Shown here: in pieces, positions 33,976 through 43,707 of the stretch
Layout of the letters: the number at the start of each line of letters is the position of its first letter
Numbering within the stretch: the stretch's first letter is position 1
Source: Streptomyces sp. NBC_01445
GTDB lineage: Bacteria > Actinomycetota > Actinomycetes > Streptomycetales > Streptomycetaceae
DNA length: 64,000 bases
Direction of reading: 5' to 3'
Assembly: GCF_035918235.1 (NCBI RefSeq)
Contig: NZ_CP109485.1
Coordinates: forward strand, 5,270,001-5,334,000
Translations under genes and position numbers: made by a program
The notes under the pieces: generated by a model
What the model saw: the letters and a program-made list of their open reading frames with translations, nothing else
What the model was told of the DNA's origin: nothing
The model's database searches: none

Positions 33976-35534
33976 GTCTGTCACTGCGCTTCGCCGCCGG
34001 ATCGCACAAAGGCATGATCCGCGAGGGGAACGAGGACTCGGGCTACGCCGGTCCGCGCCTTCTCGCGATCGCCGACGGCATGGGCGGTCAGGCCGCCGGT
34101 GAGGTCGCCTCGTCGGAGGTGATCTCGACGATCGTCGCGCTCGACGACGACGTTCCCGGCTCCGACATCCTCACGTCGCTCGGCACGGCCGTGCAGCGGG
34201 CCAACGACCAGCTGCGGATGATGGTCGAGGAGGACCCCCAGCTGGAAGGCATGGGGACGACCCTGACCGCTCTGCTGTGGACGGGTCAGCGCCTCGGTCT
34301 CGTGCACGTCGGCGACTCGCGCGCGTATCTGCTGCGCGACGGTGTGCTGACGCAGATCACGCAGGACCACACCTGGGTGCAGCGCCTCGTCGACGAGGGC
34401 CGCATCACGGAAGAGGAAGCCACCACTCACCCGCAGAGGTCCCTCCTCATGCGCGCGCTGGGCAGTGGCGATCACGTCGAGCCCGACCTCTCCATCCGCG
34501 AAGTTCGGGCCGGCGACCGGTACTTGATCTGCTCCGACGGCCTGTCCGGCGTGGTCTCCCACCAGACGATGGAGGAGACCCTCGCCAGCTACCAGGGCCC
34601 GCAGGAGACCGTGCAGGACCTGATCCAGCTGGCGCTGCGCGGCGGTGGCCCGGACAACATCACGGTGATCGTGGCGGACGTCCTGGACATCGACAGCGGT
34701 GACACGCTCGCCGGTCAGCTGTCCGACGCGCCGGTCATCGTGGGCGCGGTCGCCGAGAACCAGCAGCACCAGCTGCACGACGGCGGGGCGATGCAGACCC
34801 CCGCGGGCCGTGCGTCGGAGCTCGGCCGCGGGTCCGGCAGGCCGGTGCCCGGGCAGGGCGGCGGCGGTGGCGAGTTCGGCCCGCCCGGCAGCGGCGACGC
34901 GGCCGGTTACGCCCCCGAGGGAAGCTTCGGCTCGTACGGGGACGACGACTTCGTCAAGCCGCGGCGCGGCCGTAAGTGGCTCAAGAGATCCTTCTTCATC
35001 GCCCTGGCGCTGGCCGTCGTGGGCGGTGGCCTGTACGGCGGCTACCGCTGGACGCAGACGCAGTACTACGTCGGTTCGAACGAGTCGCATGTCGCGCTGT
35101 ACCGCGGCATCAGCCAGGACCTGGCGTGGGTGAGTCTGTCGAAGGTCGAGAAGGACCACCCCGAGATCGAACTCAAGTACCTGCCGCCCTACCAGCGCAA
35201 GCAGGTCGAGGCGACGATCACCGAGGGCAGCTTCGGTGACGCCAAGGACAAGATCGGCGAGCTGTCGCTGCAGGCCTCGGCCTGCAGGAAGGACGCCGAG
35301 CGCCGTCAGGCGGAGAACGAGCAGAACGCGAAGACCGGCGAGGGCGAGGCGGGTGGCACCACGGGCGCCACCAAGACGTCTTTCACCACGTCGCGCACCT
35401 CGGCGAAGACAGCGCCGAGTCCGACACCCACGCCGTCCGGAACGGCCAAGTCCAAGACCGCACCGACGCCCACACCTGGCCCCAGCCTCTCGGAGGATGA
35501 GCAGAAGCTGGTCCCGCTGTGCGGTAAGCAGTAA
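33936..35534 (+). CDS. pstP: PP2C-type Ser/Thr phosphatase PstP
   Basis: A 532-aa membrane phosphatase that reverses Ser/Thr kinase signalling. PP2C domain about 12-255 with metal-binding motifs REGNEDSGYAGPRLLAIADG (about 28-47), MGGQAAGEV, VHVGDSRAYLLRDG and CSDGLSG ... GGPDNITVIVADV. A linker then a membrane helix (about 350-370, FFIALALAVVGGGLYGGY), and an outer domain of about 160 residues ending in a Thr/Ser/Pro-rich tail. GTG 33936 has GGAGG 9 nt upstream; ATG 33942 and ATG 33972 are alternatives. Counterpart of PknB in the same block. Confidence 0.94.
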   Translation: MRMYPEPTGEVRMSLSLRFAAGSHKGMIREGNEDSGYAGPRLLAIADGMGGQAAGEVASSEVISTIVALDDDVPGSDILTSLGTAVQRANDQLRMMVEEDPQLEGMGTTLTALLWTGQRLGLVHVGDSRAYLLRDGVLTQITQDHTWVQRLVDEGRITEEEATTHPQRSLLMRALGSGDHVEPDLSIREVRAGDRYLICSDGLSGVVSHQTMEETLASYQGPQETVQDLIQLALRGGGPDNITVIVADVLDIDSGDTLAGQLSDAPVIVGAVAENQQHQLHDGGAMQTPAGRASELGRGSGRPVPGQGGGGGEFGPPGSGDAAGYAPEGSFGSYGDDDFVKPRRGRKWLKRSFFIALALAVVGGGLYGGYRWTQTQYYVGSNESHVALYRGISQDLAWVSLSKVEKDHPEIELKYLPPYQRKQVEATITEGSFGDAKDKIGELSLQASACRKDAERRQAENEQNAKTGEGEAGGTTGATKTSFTTSRTSAKTAPSPTPTPSGTAKSKTAPTPTPGPSLSEDEQKLVPLCGKQ

Positions 35535-35560
35535 GCAGCCGTTGGGGGCCTTTGCACGCC

Positions 35561-37000
35561 ATGAGCAGTAGCACTACACACACGTCGACCATCGGCGCGA
35601 TCGGTGCGCCGAGCCGGCGCAACACCGAGCTCGCGCTTCTCGCGTTCGCCGTCGTCATCCCTGTTTTCGCGTACGCGAACGTGGGGCTGGCGATCGACGG
35701 CTCGCTGCCCGCCGGGCTCCTGGGCTACGGCCTCGGCCTCGGCCTGCTCGCGGGCGTCGCGCACATCGTCGTACGCCGGTTCGCGCCGTACGCCGATCCG
35801 CTGCTCCTGCCGATCGCGACCCTGCTCAACGGCATGGGTCTGGTCATCATCTGGCGCCTGGACCAGTCGGAGCGCCTGCAGCAGCTGGCCAAGTCGCAGT
35901 ACGGGTCGTTCAGCCCGGACGCGCCGAACCAGCTGATGTACTCCGCGATCGGCATCGCCCTGTTCGTGGGCGTGCTCATGCTGCTCAAGGATCACCGCAT
36001 CCTGCAGCGCTACACGTACATCTCCATGGTGGGCGCGCTGATCCTGCTGCTGCTGCCGCTCGTGCCGGGTCTCGGCATGAACGTGTTCGGCGCGAAGATC
36101 TGGATCAGCATCGGCGGGTTCTCCATCCAGCCCGGTGAGTTCGCGAAGATCGTCATCGCGGTGTTCTTCGCGGGCTACCTGATGGTGAAGCGGGACGCGC
36201 TCGCGCTGGCCAGCCGCCGCTTCATGGGCCTGTATCTGCCGCGTGGCCGTGACCTCGGACCGATCATCGTCGTCTGGGTGATGTCGATCCTCATCCTGGT
36301 CTTCGAGACGGACCTCGGTACGTCGCTGCTGTTCTTCGGCATGTTCGTCGTGATGCTGTACGTCGCCACGGAGCGCACCAGCTGGATCGTGTTCGGTCTG
36401 CTGATGTCGGCGGTCGGCGCGGTCGGTGTCGCCTCGTTCGAGCCGCACGTGCAGAGCCGTGTCCAGGCGTGGCTCGACCCGATGCACGAGTACATGCTCA
36501 GCAGGCAGGGCGTCGGCGGTCACTCCGAGCAGGCGATGCAGGCGCTGTGGGCGTTCGGCTCCGGTGGCGTACTCGGCACGGGCCTCGGCCAGGGCCACTC
36601 CGACCTGATCAAGTTCGCCGCGAACTCCGACTTCGTCCTCGCCACGTTCGGCGAGGAGCTCGGCCTCGCGGGCATCATGGCGATCCTGCTGATGTACGGG
36701 CTGATCGCGGAGCGCGGTCTGCGTACGGCTCTCGCGGCCCGCGACCCGTTCGGCAAGCTGCTCGCGGCGGGTCTGTCCGGCGCGTTCGCGATCCAGGTGT
36801 TCGTCGTCGCCGGCGGTGTCATGGGTCTCATCCCGCTGACCGGTATGACCATGCCGTTCCTCGCGTACGGCGGTTCCTCCGTGATCGCGAACTGGGCACT
36901 GATCGGCATCCTGATCCGTATCAGCGATACCGCGCGCCGCCCGGCGCCGGCCCCCGCCCCCAGCCCCGACGCCGAGATGACCCAGGTGGTCCGACCGTGA
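35561..37000 (+). CDS. SEDS-family peptidoglycan glycosyltransferase (RodA/FtsW type)
   Basis: A 479-aa polytopic membrane protein, about 10-12 helices, of the SEDS family that polymerises glycan strands. Conserved FSIQPGEFAKIVIAVFFAGY (about 186-205), FETDLGTSLLFFGMFVV, FAANSDFVLATFGEELGLAG and PLTGMTMPFLAYGGSSVIAN. Placed before pbpA, as rodA is in the mycobacterial operon; the pairing suggests a SEDS/bPBP complex. ATG 35561. The stop overlaps pbpA as GTGA. Confidence 0.94.
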   Translation: MSSSTTHTSTIGAIGAPSRRNTELALLAFAVVIPVFAYANVGLAIDGSLPAGLLGYGLGLGLLAGVAHIVVRRFAPYADPLLLPIATLLNGMGLVIIWRLDQSERLQQLAKSQYGSFSPDAPNQLMYSAIGIALFVGVLMLLKDHRILQRYTYISMVGALILLLLPLVPGLGMNVFGAKIWISIGGFSIQPGEFAKIVIAVFFAGYLMVKRDALALASRRFMGLYLPRGRDLGPIIVVWVMSILILVFETDLGTSLLFFGMFVVMLYVATERTSWIVFGLLMSAVGAVGVASFEPHVQSRVQAWLDPMHEYMLSRQGVGGHSEQAMQALWAFGSGGVLGTGLGQGHSDLIKFAANSDFVLATFGEELGLAGIMAILLMYGLIAERGLRTALAARDPFGKLLAAGLSGAFAIQVFVVAGGVMGLIPLTGMTMPFLAYGGSSVIANWALIGILIRISDTARRPAPAPAPSPDAEMTQVVRP

Positions 37001-38460
37001 ACAAGCCCCTGCGCCGGATCGCGATCTTCTGCGGGCTCCTCGTCCTCGCTCTGCTGATCCGCGACAACTGGCTCCAGTACGCCCAGGCCGACAAGCTGCA
37101 GTCCGACAAGCAGAACCCGCGCGTCGCCATCGAGCGGTACGCACAGCCGCGCGGCGACATCATCGTCGACGGCAAGTCGATCACGGGTTCCGTGGCGACG
37201 GACGGCACCGACCTCAAATACAAGCGGACCTGGAAGGACGGGCCCATGTGGTCGCCGGTCACCGGGTACGCCTCGCAGCTGGTCGGCGCGAGCCAGATCG
37301 AGTCCATCGAGGACGGCATCCTCACCGGCAACGACGACCGGCTGTTCTTCCGCCGCACCCTCGACATGATCACCGGCAAGAAGAAGGAGGGTGGCAACGT
37401 CGTCACCACCCTCAACGCCGCCGCGCAGAAGGCCGCGTACGACGGTCTGAAGAACCGTGGCAAGGGTGCCGCCGTCGCGATCGACCCGAAGACCGGTGCG
37501 ATCCTCGCGATGGCGTCGACGCCGTCGTACGACCCGTCGTCGTTCGCCGGGATCCTGCAGAAGGACGGCGACACCTTCGGCAAGCTCGACAAGAACAAGG
37601 ACAAGCCGCTCACGAACCGCGCGCTGCGCGAGACGTACCCGCCCGGCTCGACCTTCAAGATCGTTACCGCCGCGGCCGCGCTGGAGCACAACCTCTACAA
37701 CGGCGCCGACGAGAAGACCGACACCCCGCTGCCGTGGATCATGCCCGGCACCACGACGCCGCTGAAGAACGAGGGCAACATCCCCTGCGAGGACGCGACG
37801 CTGCGGGTGGCGCTGCGCTACTCCTGCAACACCGTCTTCGGCAAGGTCGGCGCCGACCTCGGCAACGACAAGATGCTGGAGACGGCGGAGAAGTTCGGCT
37901 TCAACAAGGAGCAGTTCACCCCGGTCCGTTCGAACGCGTCCGTGTTCTCCAAGAACATGAACAAGTCGCAGACGGCGCTCTCGTCGATCGGTCAGTACAA
38001 CACCGCGGCGACGCCGCTGCAGATGGCCATGGTGGCCTCCGCGGTCGCCAATGACGGCAAGCTCATGGAGCCGTACATGGTCAGCGAGCTCCAGGCGCCG
38101 AACCTCGACACGATCGAGCACCACACGCCGAAGGAGATGAGCCGGCCGCTGTCGGAGAAGAACGCCCAGATCCTTCAGTCGATGATGGAGACGGTCGTCA
38201 GCGAAGGCACCGGTACGAACGCGCAGATCCCCGGCTATACCGTCGGCGGAAAGACGGGTACCGCCCAGCACGGCCTCAACAACAGCGAGAAGCCGTACGC
38301 GTGGTTCCTGTCGTACGCGAAGGCCAAGGACGGCAGCTCGCCGGTCGCCGTGGCCGTGGTCGTCGAGGACGGCAGCGCGAACCGTGACGACATCTCCGGT
38401 GGCGGTCTGGCAGCGCCGATCGCCAAGAGCGTGATGGAAGCGGTGCTCGCCAAGAAGTGA
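36997..38460 (+). CDS. pbpA: Class B penicillin-binding protein PbpA
   Basis: A 487-aa membrane-anchored transpeptidase. N-terminal helix (about 7-23, IAIFCGLLVLALLIRDN), pedestal domain, and transpeptidase domain with SxxK Ser-Thr-Phe-Lys in YPPGSTFKIVTAAAAL (about 210-225), SxN in RYSCNTVFG, and KTG in VGGKTGTAQHG. All active-site motifs intact. GTG 36997 in GTGA overlap with the SEDS gene, so both are probably made together. Cross-links the glycan made by its partner. Confidence 0.95.
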   Translation: MNKPLRRIAIFCGLLVLALLIRDNWLQYAQADKLQSDKQNPRVAIERYAQPRGDIIVDGKSITGSVATDGTDLKYKRTWKDGPMWSPVTGYASQLVGASQIESIEDGILTGNDDRLFFRRTLDMITGKKKEGGNVVTTLNAAAQKAAYDGLKNRGKGAAVAIDPKTGAILAMASTPSYDPSSFAGILQKDGDTFGKLDKNKDKPLTNRALRETYPPGSTFKIVTAAAALEHNLYNGADEKTDTPLPWIMPGTTTPLKNEGNIPCEDATLRVALRYSCNTVFGKVGADLGNDKMLETAEKFGFNKEQFTPVRSNASVFSKNMNKSQTALSSIGQYNTAATPLQMAMVASAVANDGKLMEPYMVSELQAPNLDTIEHHTPKEMSRPLSEKNAQILQSMMETVVSEGTGTNAQIPGYTVGGKTGTAQHGLNNSEKPYAWFLSYAKAKDGSSPVAVAVVVEDGSANRDDISGGGLAAPIAKSVMEAVLAKK

Positions 38461-38631
38461 CTCCGATCACGACTCCTTCACAACGGTGCACGTTGCGATA
38501 CCGGTCCTGTATCGGGTGACGGCTCCAGGCAGGTCAGGCACGACAGGCCGGGTACGGTATGCCCGGACAGCACACCGCCCGACCCCGCACGGGTGACGGT
38601 CGGGACCGACGGAGAGGGCTGGTAGGTAACC

Positions 38632-40626
38632 ATGGAAGAGCCGCGTCGCCTCGGCGGCCGGTACGAGCTGGGCCAGGTGCTCGGCCGTGGTGGCATGGCG
38701 GAGGTCTATCTCGCCCATGACACCCGGCTCGGTCGCACCGTGGCGGTGAAGACGCTACGCGCGGATCTCGCGCGCGACCCGTCGTTCCAGGCCCGGTTCC
38801 GCCGGGAGGCCCAGTCGGCCGCCTCGCTCAACCATCCCGCGATCGTCGCCGTGTACGACACCGGTGAGGACTACATCGACGGGACCTCCATCCCGTACAT
38901 CGTGATGGAGTACGTCGACGGGTCCACGCTGCGTGAGCTGCTGCACTCCGGGCGCAAGCTGCTGCCCGAGCGTGCCATGGAGATGACGATCGGCATCCTC
39001 CAGGCGCTCGAGTACTCGCACCGCGCGGGAATCGTCCACCGTGACATCAAGCCGGCCAACGTCATGCTGACGAGGACCGGCCAGGTCAAGGTGATGGACT
39101 TCGGCATCGCCCGCGCCATGGGCGACTCCGGCATGACGATGACGCAGACGTCGGCCGTGATCGGCACCGCCCAGTACCTCTCCCCGGAGCAGGCCAAGGG
39201 CGAGCAGGTCGACGCGCGGTCCGACCTTTATTCGACGGGCTGTCTCCTCTACGAGCTGCTGACCGTGCGGCCGCCGTTCGTGGGCGACTCCCCGGTCGCG
39301 GTCGCGTACCAGCACGTGCGCGAGGAGCCGCAGCCGCCGAGCGTCTTCGACTCCGAGATCACCCCCGAGATGGACGCGATCGTCCTCAAGGCCCTCACCA
39401 AGGACCCGGACTACCGCTACCAGTCGGCGGACGAGATGCGCGCCGACATCGAAGCGTGCCTCGACGGGCAGCCGGTCGCGGCGACCGCGGCGATGGGCGC
39501 GGTCGGCTACGGCGGCCACCCGGACGACCAGCAGACGGCGATGCTGCACCCGCAGAACGGCGGCGGCCAGACGTCGATGCTGCCTCCGGTCAGCCCGGAC
39601 GACGGCGGCTACGGCTACGACGAGCGCCCCGACCGGCGCCGTCAGAACCAGGGCAAGAGCCGTACGTCGACGATCCTGCTCGTCCTCGCGGGCATCCTCG
39701 TCCTGGTCGGCGCGATCCTGATCGGCAAGTGGTTCACCAGCGGGAGCGGGAGCGACGCACCGTTCGCGGCGCCCAAGTTCGTCGGCAAGACGGTCCCCGA
39801 TGCCAGGCTCGCCGCCAACAACACGCACCTCAAGCTCGACGCCTCGAAGAAGGAGCCCTGCGACAAGTTCCCCAAGGGCCAGATCTGCACGCAGAGCCCG
39901 GCCGCGGGGGCCGACGTCAAGAAGGGCGACACCATCACGGTGACGGTGTCGACCGGGGCGCCGAAGGTCGCGGTGCCGAACGTCATCGACGACAACGTCG
40001 ACGACGCGACGGCGAAGCTCGAGAGCGACGACTACCAGTTCGTGGTCAAGACCGAGCCGAAGGAGTCCAGCGCCAAAGCGGGCACGGTCCTCGACCAGGA
40101 CCCGGTCTTCGGCAAGGAAGTGCAGAAGGGGAGCACCATCACCCTGACCGTCGCCAAGAAAAAGACAGTCTCCACCGTCCCGGACGTCTCCAACAAGACG
40201 TGCGACGAGGCGAAGGCACAGCTCGAGGCCAACAACCTCAAGGGCACCTGCACCGAGGAGGAGAACGCGACGGCCGAGGCCGGCAAGGTGTTCTCGCAGA
40301 GCCTCGTGGCGGGCTCCACGGCCGAGCCCGGCTCCACGGTCACCCTGAAGGTCGCCAAGGCGGCCCAGCAGATCACGGTGCCCGGTGACATCGCCGGCAA
40401 GAAGCTGAAGGACGTACAGAAGCAGCTGACGGACCTCGGTCTCGTCCCGGCTCTGTCGCCCGGCTCGTCCAACGACCCGAACGCCACGGTCGTGACCAGC
40501 CAGCCCGGCCCCAACTCGCCGGTGAACAAGGGCGACACGGTCACCCTGCTCACCACCCCGCCCGGCCAGAACGGCGGCGGGGACAACGGCGGCGGGATCT
40601 TCGGAGGCGTCACCGGCCGCCAGTAG
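38632..40626 (+). CDS. pknB: PASTA-domain Ser/Thr kinase PknB
   Basis: A 664-aa transmembrane kinase. Kinase domain: GRGGMAEVY (about 18-26), Lys 40, HRDIKPAN with Asp 138, DFG Asp 156, GTAQYLSPEQ. Juxtamembrane Gly/Tyr-rich linker, one helix (about 346-366, ILLVLAGILVLVGAILIGKW), then four PASTA repeats (about 380-445, 446-512, 513-580, 581-648) that bind muropeptides or lipid II, and a Gly/Asn-rich end. ATG 38632, 171 bp after pbpA, so it may have its own promoter; CGATAC...GTATCG (38496-38514) is a small inverted repeat in that gap. Opposed by PstP. Confidence 0.95.
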   Translation: MEEPRRLGGRYELGQVLGRGGMAEVYLAHDTRLGRTVAVKTLRADLARDPSFQARFRREAQSAASLNHPAIVAVYDTGEDYIDGTSIPYIVMEYVDGSTLRELLHSGRKLLPERAMEMTIGILQALEYSHRAGIVHRDIKPANVMLTRTGQVKVMDFGIARAMGDSGMTMTQTSAVIGTAQYLSPEQAKGEQVDARSDLYSTGCLLYELLTVRPPFVGDSPVAVAYQHVREEPQPPSVFDSEITPEMDAIVLKALTKDPDYRYQSADEMRADIEACLDGQPVAATAAMGAVGYGGHPDDQQTAMLHPQNGGGQTSMLPPVSPDDGGYGYDERPDRRRQNQGKSRTSTILLVLAGILVLVGAILIGKWFTSGSGSDAPFAAPKFVGKTVPDARLAANNTHLKLDASKKEPCDKFPKGQICTQSPAAGADVKKGDTITVTVSTGAPKVAVPNVIDDNVDDATAKLESDDYQFVVKTEPKESSAKAGTVLDQDPVFGKEVQKGSTITLTVAKKKTVSTVPDVSNKTCDEAKAQLEANNLKGTCTEEENATAEAGKVFSQSLVAGSTAEPGSTVTLKVAKAAQQITVPGDIAGKKLKDVQKQLTDLGLVPALSPGSSNDPNATVVTSQPGPNSPVNKGDTVTLLTTPPGQNGGGDNGGGIFGGVTGRQ

Positions 40627-40646
40627 GCGCCCTCCATGTCATGAAG

Positions 40647-40680
40647 GAACCCCGGCACCGCACAGGCGGCGCCGGGGTTC
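40647..40680 (+). terminator. Terminator after pknB
   Basis: GAACCCCGGC and GCCGGGGTTC (10-bp arms, 14-nt loop) followed by TTTC, 20 bp after the pknB stop. Ends the fhaA-pknB block; convergent sortase gene follows. Confidence 0.85.
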
Positions 40681-40739
40681 TTTCGTGCGGTGATTCGGGG
40701 GCTTGCGTATGTGGGGTCTTACGTGCGCCGATGGCGCCG

Positions 40740-41468
40740 TCAGCGCAGCTCCGCCGGCGGCGTCCGATCGCTGTCGACCTTGTCGATCCGCTCCAGCTCG
40801 CCCCACACCACGTAGCGGTACGTGGATGTGTAGACGGGCGTGCACGTCGTCAGCGTGATGTAGCGGCCGGGCTTCTTCACGCCCGACTCCTTGGGGACGG
40901 CGCCCAGGACCTTCACGTTGTACTTCGACGTCTCGGGGAGGATGTCGTACACCTTGTAGACGTACCACTTGTCCTTCGACTCGAAGACGATCGGGTCGCC
41001 CTTTTTGATCTTGTCGATGTTGTGGAACTTCGCGCCGTGCCCGTCCCGGTGCGCGGCGAGCGTGAAGTTGCCCTTCGCATCCTTCGGCAGCGCCGACTTG
41101 ACCGGGTCGGTGTAGTAGCCGGCGACACCGTCGTTGAGGATCTTCGACGAGGTGCCTTTCTCGACGAGCACCTCACCGTTCCTCATCGACGGCACGTGCA
41201 GGAAGCCGATGCCGTTCTTGGTGTCGAGCGCGCCGGGGCCGTGGTCGGCCCACTGGTCGCGCACCTTGTCTCCCTGCTTGTGCGCGGCGCGGTCCGCGAC
41301 CACGTTCGTCCACCACAACGAGTAGGCGACGAACAGGCCGAGGACCAGGCCCGCCGTGATGAGGAGCTCACCGAAGAGACTGACGGCGCCGGCGATGCGG
41401 CCACGGCCGCGTCGTGGCGCGGGCGGCGCCTCGCCGGCCCGCTCGTCGTGGTCGGTCGTCGCTGCCAC
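40740..41468 (-). CDS. Class E sortase
   Basis: A 242-aa sortase of class E, the actinobacterial transpeptidase that anchors LAXTG proteins to the wall. N-terminal helix about 33-55 (ELLITAGLVLGLFVAYSLWW); catalytic His in LAAHRDGHG; catalytic Cys in LTTCTPVYTSTYRYVVWG with Arg. GTG 41468 chosen because AGGGACGGGG lies 8 nt upstream; GTG 41510 is also possible. Last of a minus-strand run that includes two further sortases. Confidence 0.93.
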   Translation of the reverse strand: MAATTDHDERAGEAPPAPRRGRGRIAGAVSLFGELLITAGLVLGLFVAYSLWWTNVVADRAAHKQGDKVRDQWADHGPGALDTKNGIGFLHVPSMRNGEVLVEKGTSSKILNDGVAGYYTDPVKSALPKDAKGNFTLAAHRDGHGAKFHNIDKIKKGDPIVFESKDKWYVYKVYDILPETSKYNVKVLGAVPKESGVKKPGRYITLTTCTPVYTSTYRYVVWGELERIDKVDSDRTPPAELR

Positions 41469-41518
41469 TGCTTGTGCCCCGTCCCTGAACCTGCGCCTGT
41501 TACTTGCCACTTGCCCCG

Positions 41519-42877
41519 CTACTGCACCAGCGCGTCCGGCTTCCCCTTGCTGCGCGGCCGTTCCTCGACCATCTTGCCCCAGACGATCATTCGATACGTA
41601 CTGGTGAATTCCGGCGTGCACGTGGTCAGCGTGATGTACCGGCCCGGAGCTGTGAACCCGGAGCCCTGCGGGATCGGATTGATGACTGTCGTGTTGCTCG
41701 GCGGGGTCTGCGGAAGAATGCTCGTCATCTTGTACACGTAGTACGTGTCCTGCGTCTCGACGACGATCGGATCGCCCGGCTGGAGCCGGTTGATGTAGCG
41801 GAACGGTTCGCCGTGGGTATTGCGGTGCCCGGCGACCGCGAAGTTGCCGGTCTTGGCGCTCGGCATCGCCGTCTCGATGCTGTCCTTGCCGTAGTGGCCC
41901 ACCATGCCGCGGTCCAGGACCTTCGTCTTGCTGATGCCCTCGGCGATCGGCACGACGACGTCCAGCTTCGGGATGTGCATGATCGCGAAGCCCTGGCCGG
42001 GCGCGAACTTGTCCGGCTCGCGTTTGCCGTTCGCCCAGTCGTCCTGGAGGTGGTGCGCCGCGCTGCCCGCCTGCTGGTGGGCCCGGATGTTCGACCACCA
42101 CAGCTGGTACGTGACGAAGAGCAGCATCAGCACGCCGATGGTGATGAACGTTTCGCCGATCGCCCGGCTGGCGACCTCGCCCGTACTCGGTTTGCTCGCC
42201 CTCGCGGCCCTGCGCGCCTCCAGACGGCTGCGGGGCGGGGAGGCGGGCTCCGGGGTCTGTGCGGGCGCCGCCGAGCGCCTGCCGCCGTGCTTGGCGGCCT
42301 TCCTGCGCGCGGCCCGGCCACCGGTCACCACGGGCGCGTCGACGCGCTCAGGGGCGCCGGAGTCGGACTCGGTGCCGGTCTCTGCGCCCGTGGAGGCGTC
42401 TGCGTCTGTGTATGCGCCCGTATCGGGCTCGGCCACTCCCCGGGTGTCCGCGGTGCGCAGGGCCACGGTCTCGTCGTCCGGGACCGGCCGCGGCGGTCTC
42501 GCCTCGTACTCGCGGACGGGCGGCACGTACGCGGGCTGCTGCGCCTGCTGTACCTGCGCCGGATGTGGTGCCTGCGGAGCCTGCTGCTCGCCGCCGTACC
42601 AGTCCTGTACGTAGCCCTGAGGGTCGTACCACTCCTGCTCCGGCTGAGGCGACGGCTGGGCCTGGAGCGGCTGTTGAGCGTCCGGCTGCGGCTGCGGGTA
42701 CGGCTGGGGCTCCTGAGGCTCGTCCGCGGCGCGGAACCAAGGCGAGGGGTGCTGCCCGGGCAGTGGATCGTTCAGCGGGTCGTGGAGCCGCTGAACGGCC
42801 GCCTCGAACGCACCGGCAGCCTCGTACGGTTCCTGCTCGTACGAGGCTCCCTCGCGCTCGGGGCGCAGGGCGGTCAC
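41519..42877 (-). CDS. Class E sortase with long disordered N-terminus
   Basis: A 452-aa protein. The first 240 residues are a Gln/Pro/Glu/Ala-rich, probably disordered cytoplasmic region (PQPYPQPQPDAQQPLQAQPS) ending in an Arg/Ala-rich patch. One helix about 247-268 (ITIGVLMLLFVTYQLWWSN) precedes the sortase domain: VAGHRNTHGEPF (His) and TLTTCTPEFTSTYRMIVWGK (Cys, Arg). GTG 42877 overlaps the amidotransferase stop as GTGA, supporting the long form. The extension may tether partners at the membrane. Confidence 0.92.
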   Translation of the reverse strand: MTALRPEREGASYEQEPYEAAGAFEAAVQRLHDPLNDPLPGQHPSPWFRAADEPQEPQPYPQPQPDAQQPLQAQPSPQPEQEWYDPQGYVQDWYGGEQQAPQAPHPAQVQQAQQPAYVPPVREYEARPPRPVPDDETVALRTADTRGVAEPDTGAYTDADASTGAETGTESDSGAPERVDAPVVTGGRAARRKAAKHGGRRSAAPAQTPEPASPPRSRLEARRAARASKPSTGEVASRAIGETFITIGVLMLLFVTYQLWWSNIRAHQQAGSAAHHLQDDWANGKREPDKFAPGQGFAIMHIPKLDVVVPIAEGISKTKVLDRGMVGHYGKDSIETAMPSAKTGNFAVAGHRNTHGEPFRYINRLQPGDPIVVETQDTYYVYKMTSILPQTPPSNTTVINPIPQGSGFTAPGRYITLTTCTPEFTSTYRMIVWGKMVEERPRSKGKPDALVQ

Positions 42878-43518
42878 GCCGAGGCCCTGCCCACGACCGG
42901 GGCGAGCCCGGCCGATCGTGCCACCGCGGTCTTGTCGCCGCAGACGGTCAGCCAGTTGGCCAGCATCAGGTGACCGTGTTCCGTGAGGACGGACTCGGGG
43001 TGGAACTGCACGCCCTCGACGGGCAGTTCGCGGTGGCGCAGGCCCATGATGATGCCGTCGTCGGTGCGCGCGGTGACCTCGAGCTCGTCGGGGACGGTGT
43101 CCGGTTCAGCGGCGAGCGAGTGGTAGCGGGTCGCCGTGAACGGGTTCGGCAGTCCCGCGAAGACGCCCCTTCCCTCGTGCCGCACCAGGGACGTCTTGCC
43201 GTGCAGCAGTTCCGGCGCCCGGTCCACGACACCGCCGTACGCGACCTGCATGGACTGCATGCCGAGGCAGACGCCGAAGACGGGCACGCCGGTCTGAGCG
43301 CAGTGGCGCACCATCTCGACACAGACACCGGCCTGTTCGGGAGCGCCGGGGCCCGGGGACAGCAGTACGCCGTCGAAGCCGTCCTGCGCGTGCCGGGTCC
43401 CGACCTCGTCGTTGCGCAGCACTTCGCACTCGGCGCCCAGCTGGTACAGGTACTGGACGAGGTTGAAGACGAAGCTGTCGTAGTTGTCGACCACGAGAAT
43501 GCGGCTGCTCGCGCCCAC
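42874..43518 (-). CDS. pabA: Glutamine amidotransferase (PabA/TrpG type)
   Basis: A 214-aa class I glutaminase subunit that supplies ammonia for aminodeoxychorismate or anthranilate synthesis. ILVVDNYDSFVFNLVQYL (about 6-23), LLSPGPGAPEQAG oxyanion region, nucleophile Cys about 83 in GVCLGMQSMQVAYGG, and HPES (His, Glu) in GVQFHPESVLTEHG. GTG 43518 overlaps the small membrane protein stop. No synthase partner subunit is near; its placement among sortases is conserved in Streptomyces as I recall but not understood. Confidence 0.93.
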   Translation of the reverse strand: MGASSRILVVDNYDSFVFNLVQYLYQLGAECEVLRNDEVGTRHAQDGFDGVLLSPGPGAPEQAGVCVEMVRHCAQTGVPVFGVCLGMQSMQVAYGGVVDRAPELLHGKTSLVRHEGRGVFAGLPNPFTATRYHSLAAEPDTVPDELEVTARTDDGIIMGLRHRELPVEGVQFHPESVLTEHGHLMLANWLTVCGDKTAVARSAGLAPVVGRASA

Positions 43519-43676
43519 TAGTTGTTCACCGTCACATCGTTGAAGGGCAGCAGGGGCTCGGCCCACGGGAAGACGTACTGGAACAGTACGTAGACCACCG
43601 CGAGGACGAGCAGCAGCGAGATCAGTGCCCTGATCCACGTGTTTCCCGGCAGATGCCGCCAGATCCAGCCGTACAT
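43518..43676 (-). CDS. 52-aa single-pass membrane protein
   Basis: MYGWIWRHLPGNTWIRALIS begins a 52-aa protein with one helix (about 18-40, ALISLLLVLAVVYVLFQYVF) and a short acidic/Asn outer tail. ATG 43676 has GGAAGGGAC upstream. Overlaps the amidotransferase start by one base (stop TAG, start GTG). The basic N-terminus suggests its start is cytoplasmic. I recognise no named family; the operon position is its best functional clue. Confidence 0.8.
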   Translation of the reverse strand: MYGWIWRHLPGNTWIRALISLLLVLAVVYVLFQYVFPWAEPLLPFNDVTVNN

Positions 43677-43707
43677 GCCGTCCCTTCCGTCGCCGTACGG
43701 CAACAGA

